The notes under the pieces are model-generated. The model was not told the origin of the DNA. It worked only from the letters and a program-made list of their open reading frames with translations, and ran no database searches. From HXMU1420-13 sp963691715 (GTDB lineage: Bacteria; Bacteroidota; Rhodothermia; Balneolales; Balneolaceae), in assembly GCA_963691715.1 (NCBI GenBank), contig OY829281.1, positions 2,108,001 to 2,172,000 of the forward strand: a stretch of DNA of 64,000 nucleotides, read 5' to 3'. The position numbers and the translations under genes were made by a program. This document shows positions 62,334-64,000 of this stretch, one piece after another. Position 1 is the stretch's first letter, and every line of letters starts with the position of its first letter.

Positions 62334-64000
62334 CACCTCCGCTTGAGCGGTGTCTCCGCTTCTTGATAGAAGCACCGCCAGTTGATAGGCTTTGTCAATA
62401 CTAGCCTTAGAAGGCATAGACAAAGTCGCCTCAAACAACTCCGGATCAAACTCCCGGTAGAAAGGTAACACCCTAGCAATGTTCCCTGTAGCTAAGCCGT
62501 AGAGGTATAATCCGGTAAATTCTACTGCAACCAAAGGCTGTGCACCCGATTGTTCATAGAATTCCAGTACATCGCGCTCATAATCAGTAAAGTCCCCGAT
62601 ATAATTATTATAGAGTGCAACAGCTTCTCTGTAGCGATTACTTTCTTTGAACTTTTGTTGCAGCTCCTGGTAATAAAAACCCGCAAGACGGTCGTCTTCT
62701 AGTGTAGCAGAAAAAAGAGTACCTCCTTGTAATGAAAGAAGAAACGTTGGATTTATTGCTAGCGCCATATCGACATATTGCAGCGCTGTATCCAATCGCC
62801 CAAAAGGAGGGCTCACTTTAAACATTGCATGATTATAATAAGTATTCAAAAAATTGGGATTGATGCGTAGGTTCTTCTGGTGGTAGTACTCCGCTTCCTC
62901 ATAATTGCCTTCTATAGCACTCGCCCACGCTCTATTTACAATCGTAAAGGGATTGAGTGGGTCTATTTCATACGCAGTTTTATAGAATAAAATTTGCTTT
63001 CTGGGTTCATTTAATCTTTCAAAGTTATACATCAAGCCCAACCAGTTGTATACATCGGTAAGGTTTGGATTTAAAGCAACACTACGTTCCAACGCTTCTA
63101 TGGCAGATTTAAATTTTCCATCATCTAATTGATACAATCCCAATGCGGCATAGCCTTCTGCTAAATTTGGATCCATCCCCAGAGCCTGATCTATTTGGCG
63201 CTTCATTAGTGCTTGGGTCTCTTCAAAGGGAATATTACCATAGACCCTTTGCAAATTATATGCTATGGCTAGGCGCCCGTGGGCACTAGCAAAGCCCGGA
63301 TCCATGCGCAGGGCTTCTTTGTAGAGTTCAATAGCAGCTACAATCTCATCATAGTTTCTATTTACCACCAACTGGTTGGCTTTTAGGTAGGTCTGATAGG
63401 CTTCAATATCTTGGGTGGGAGCGGCCTGCAGCTGCGCCTGCTCCTCGGGCAGCAAACGCACCTTCAACTCTTGCAGCACCTGCCGAGCTATCTCCTCCTG
63501 AATATCAAAGATGTTGTTGGTGGTAAGCTCGCGGTCATAGCTCTGGCTCCACATGTGAAAGCCGTCCCCCCGCTTTACGCACGCTGCCTCCTAAAATATG
63601 ATTCACCCCAAGCTGCTCGCCTACCAATGCTATATCTGTAATCTCTCCCTTAAACTTAAACGAAGAGGTTCTTCCAGCTACCTTAATCTTCTTCAACTTG
63701 GCTAGGGCATTCAACAGTTCTTCCGACAGCCCATCTGAGAAATATTCTTGATCTCCTTCTGCAGACATATCCGCAAATGGAAGCACGGCAATAGAGGCTG
63801 CCTCGGGGGTGGAAATGTCTTGTTCAATAAGCGTAGATTCTGCAAAAAATACCCGCTCCACCAGTAGAAATACTACGGCCACAGAGAGCACTCCAATAAT
63901 TACTCCGTTAAGTTTCTTCCCTGTTTGACTCCTAATGGATACCTGCTGTTCTACCTCCACCGATTTCTTAATCCCGTCTGGGGTGAGTTCAAAGGCCCAC
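61989..64000 (-). pseudogene. Second TolB-like/TPR gene, 38-bp deletion, 5' end beyond window
   Basis: Paralogue of the previous gene, running off the window at its 5' end. The TolB-N part reads AVLPFADMSAEG to GGSVRKAGGR and then shifts frame (LSHVEPEL, stop at 63535). The TPR part resumes in another frame at MWSQSYDRELTTNNIFDI and is intact to the stop at 61989. The intact copy has 38 more bases here, lying between two CCGTCCC repeats (61309 and 61347); in this copy one repeat and the 31 bases between are gone (junction 63562-63568). So 14 codons of the VRITAQLVQARDGF segment are lost and the frame is broken. Confidence 0.85.
63562..63568. repeat. Deletion junction CCGTCCC
   Basis: Single CCGTCCC where the neighbouring copy has two, 38 bases apart; the sign of a slippage deletion between short direct repeats. 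Confidence 0.85.

Noticed and set aside
1..64000. CRISPR array, prophage, insertion sequence or integron
   Set aside because: No regularly spaced repeats, no transposase, integrase or phage structural gene; the only repeats are those of the TolB/TPR array.

Overview
The window is AT-rich, densely coded bacterial chromosome: 47 intact protein genes, one 5'-truncated gene, two frameshifted genes and no gap above about 220 bases. I see no rRNA, tRNA, CRISPR array, phage or insertion sequence. The gene set suggests a marine, gliding-type relative of Bacteroidota, most likely a Balneolaceae (Balneolota). Reasons are the two choice-of-anchor-B lipoprotein/secreted proteins, a type IX secretion sorting domain with an NFPNPFNP motif, TolB-like/TPR proteins opening MNLPQLIEELKRRNVFKVA, a HmuY-type heme lipoprotein, TTG and GTG starts and weak Shine-Dalgarno use. 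The taxonomic call is inference from gene families, not a database match.

Layout. 1-6.5 kb: a partial lipoprotein-like gene, a DUF2279-like membrane protein, a three-gene minus-strand sugar operon (transporter, Gfo/Idh/MocA dehydrogenase, TIM-barrel isomerase), a short-chain dehydrogenase and a GroES-fold protein. 6.5-13 kb: an Omp85 (TamA-like) and TamB pair coupled by a TAATG overlap. 13-17 kb: an M14 carboxypeptidase lipoprotein and a copper-handling set (SCO, PCuAC, DUF411). 17-20.6 kb: DUF423, DUF427, a TonB receptor and a HmuY-like lipoprotein, closed by a terminator; this looks like heme uptake. 20.8-26.1 kb: three consecutive secreted or lipid-anchored beta-propeller proteins, with a G8 tract upstream of the first. 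26-34 kb: a small membrane protein, a MIP channel, a histidine kinase/response regulator pair, an SDR, DUF58, a trans-sulfuration PLP enzyme, an M48 protease and a small zinc-ribbon protein.

34-40.6 kb is the most system-like region. An MhqO-type dioxygenase and an MhqD-type esterase sit behind a perfect 22-bp palindrome. A Kef-type antiporter, a cyclic-nucleotide-binding-domain histidine kinase and a response-regulator/thioredoxin-reductase-like fusion follow. I infer a module for sensing and surviving quinones or other electrophiles. 40.7-57 kb: a second choice-of-anchor-B lipoprotein, an alpha-oxoamine synthase (serine palmitoyltransferase type), an exo/endonuclease-phosphatase protein, a DEAD-box-like protein without a Walker A motif, a CPBP protease, an SRAP-fold protein lacking its catalytic residues, SecG, a chemoreceptor, MnmE, an M20 amidohydrolase, a POT peptide transporter, a phosphofructokinase with PPi-type residues and DUF456.

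57-64 kb is a recently rearranged tandem array. Two TolB/TPR genes are both frameshifted, one at a G8 run and one by a 38-bp deletion between 7-bp repeats. A 431-bp block is identical at both gene junctions. The downstream BNR-repeat type IX secretion protein begins with the same first 26 codons as the TolB/TPR gene, so it appears to be a chimera made by this recombination.
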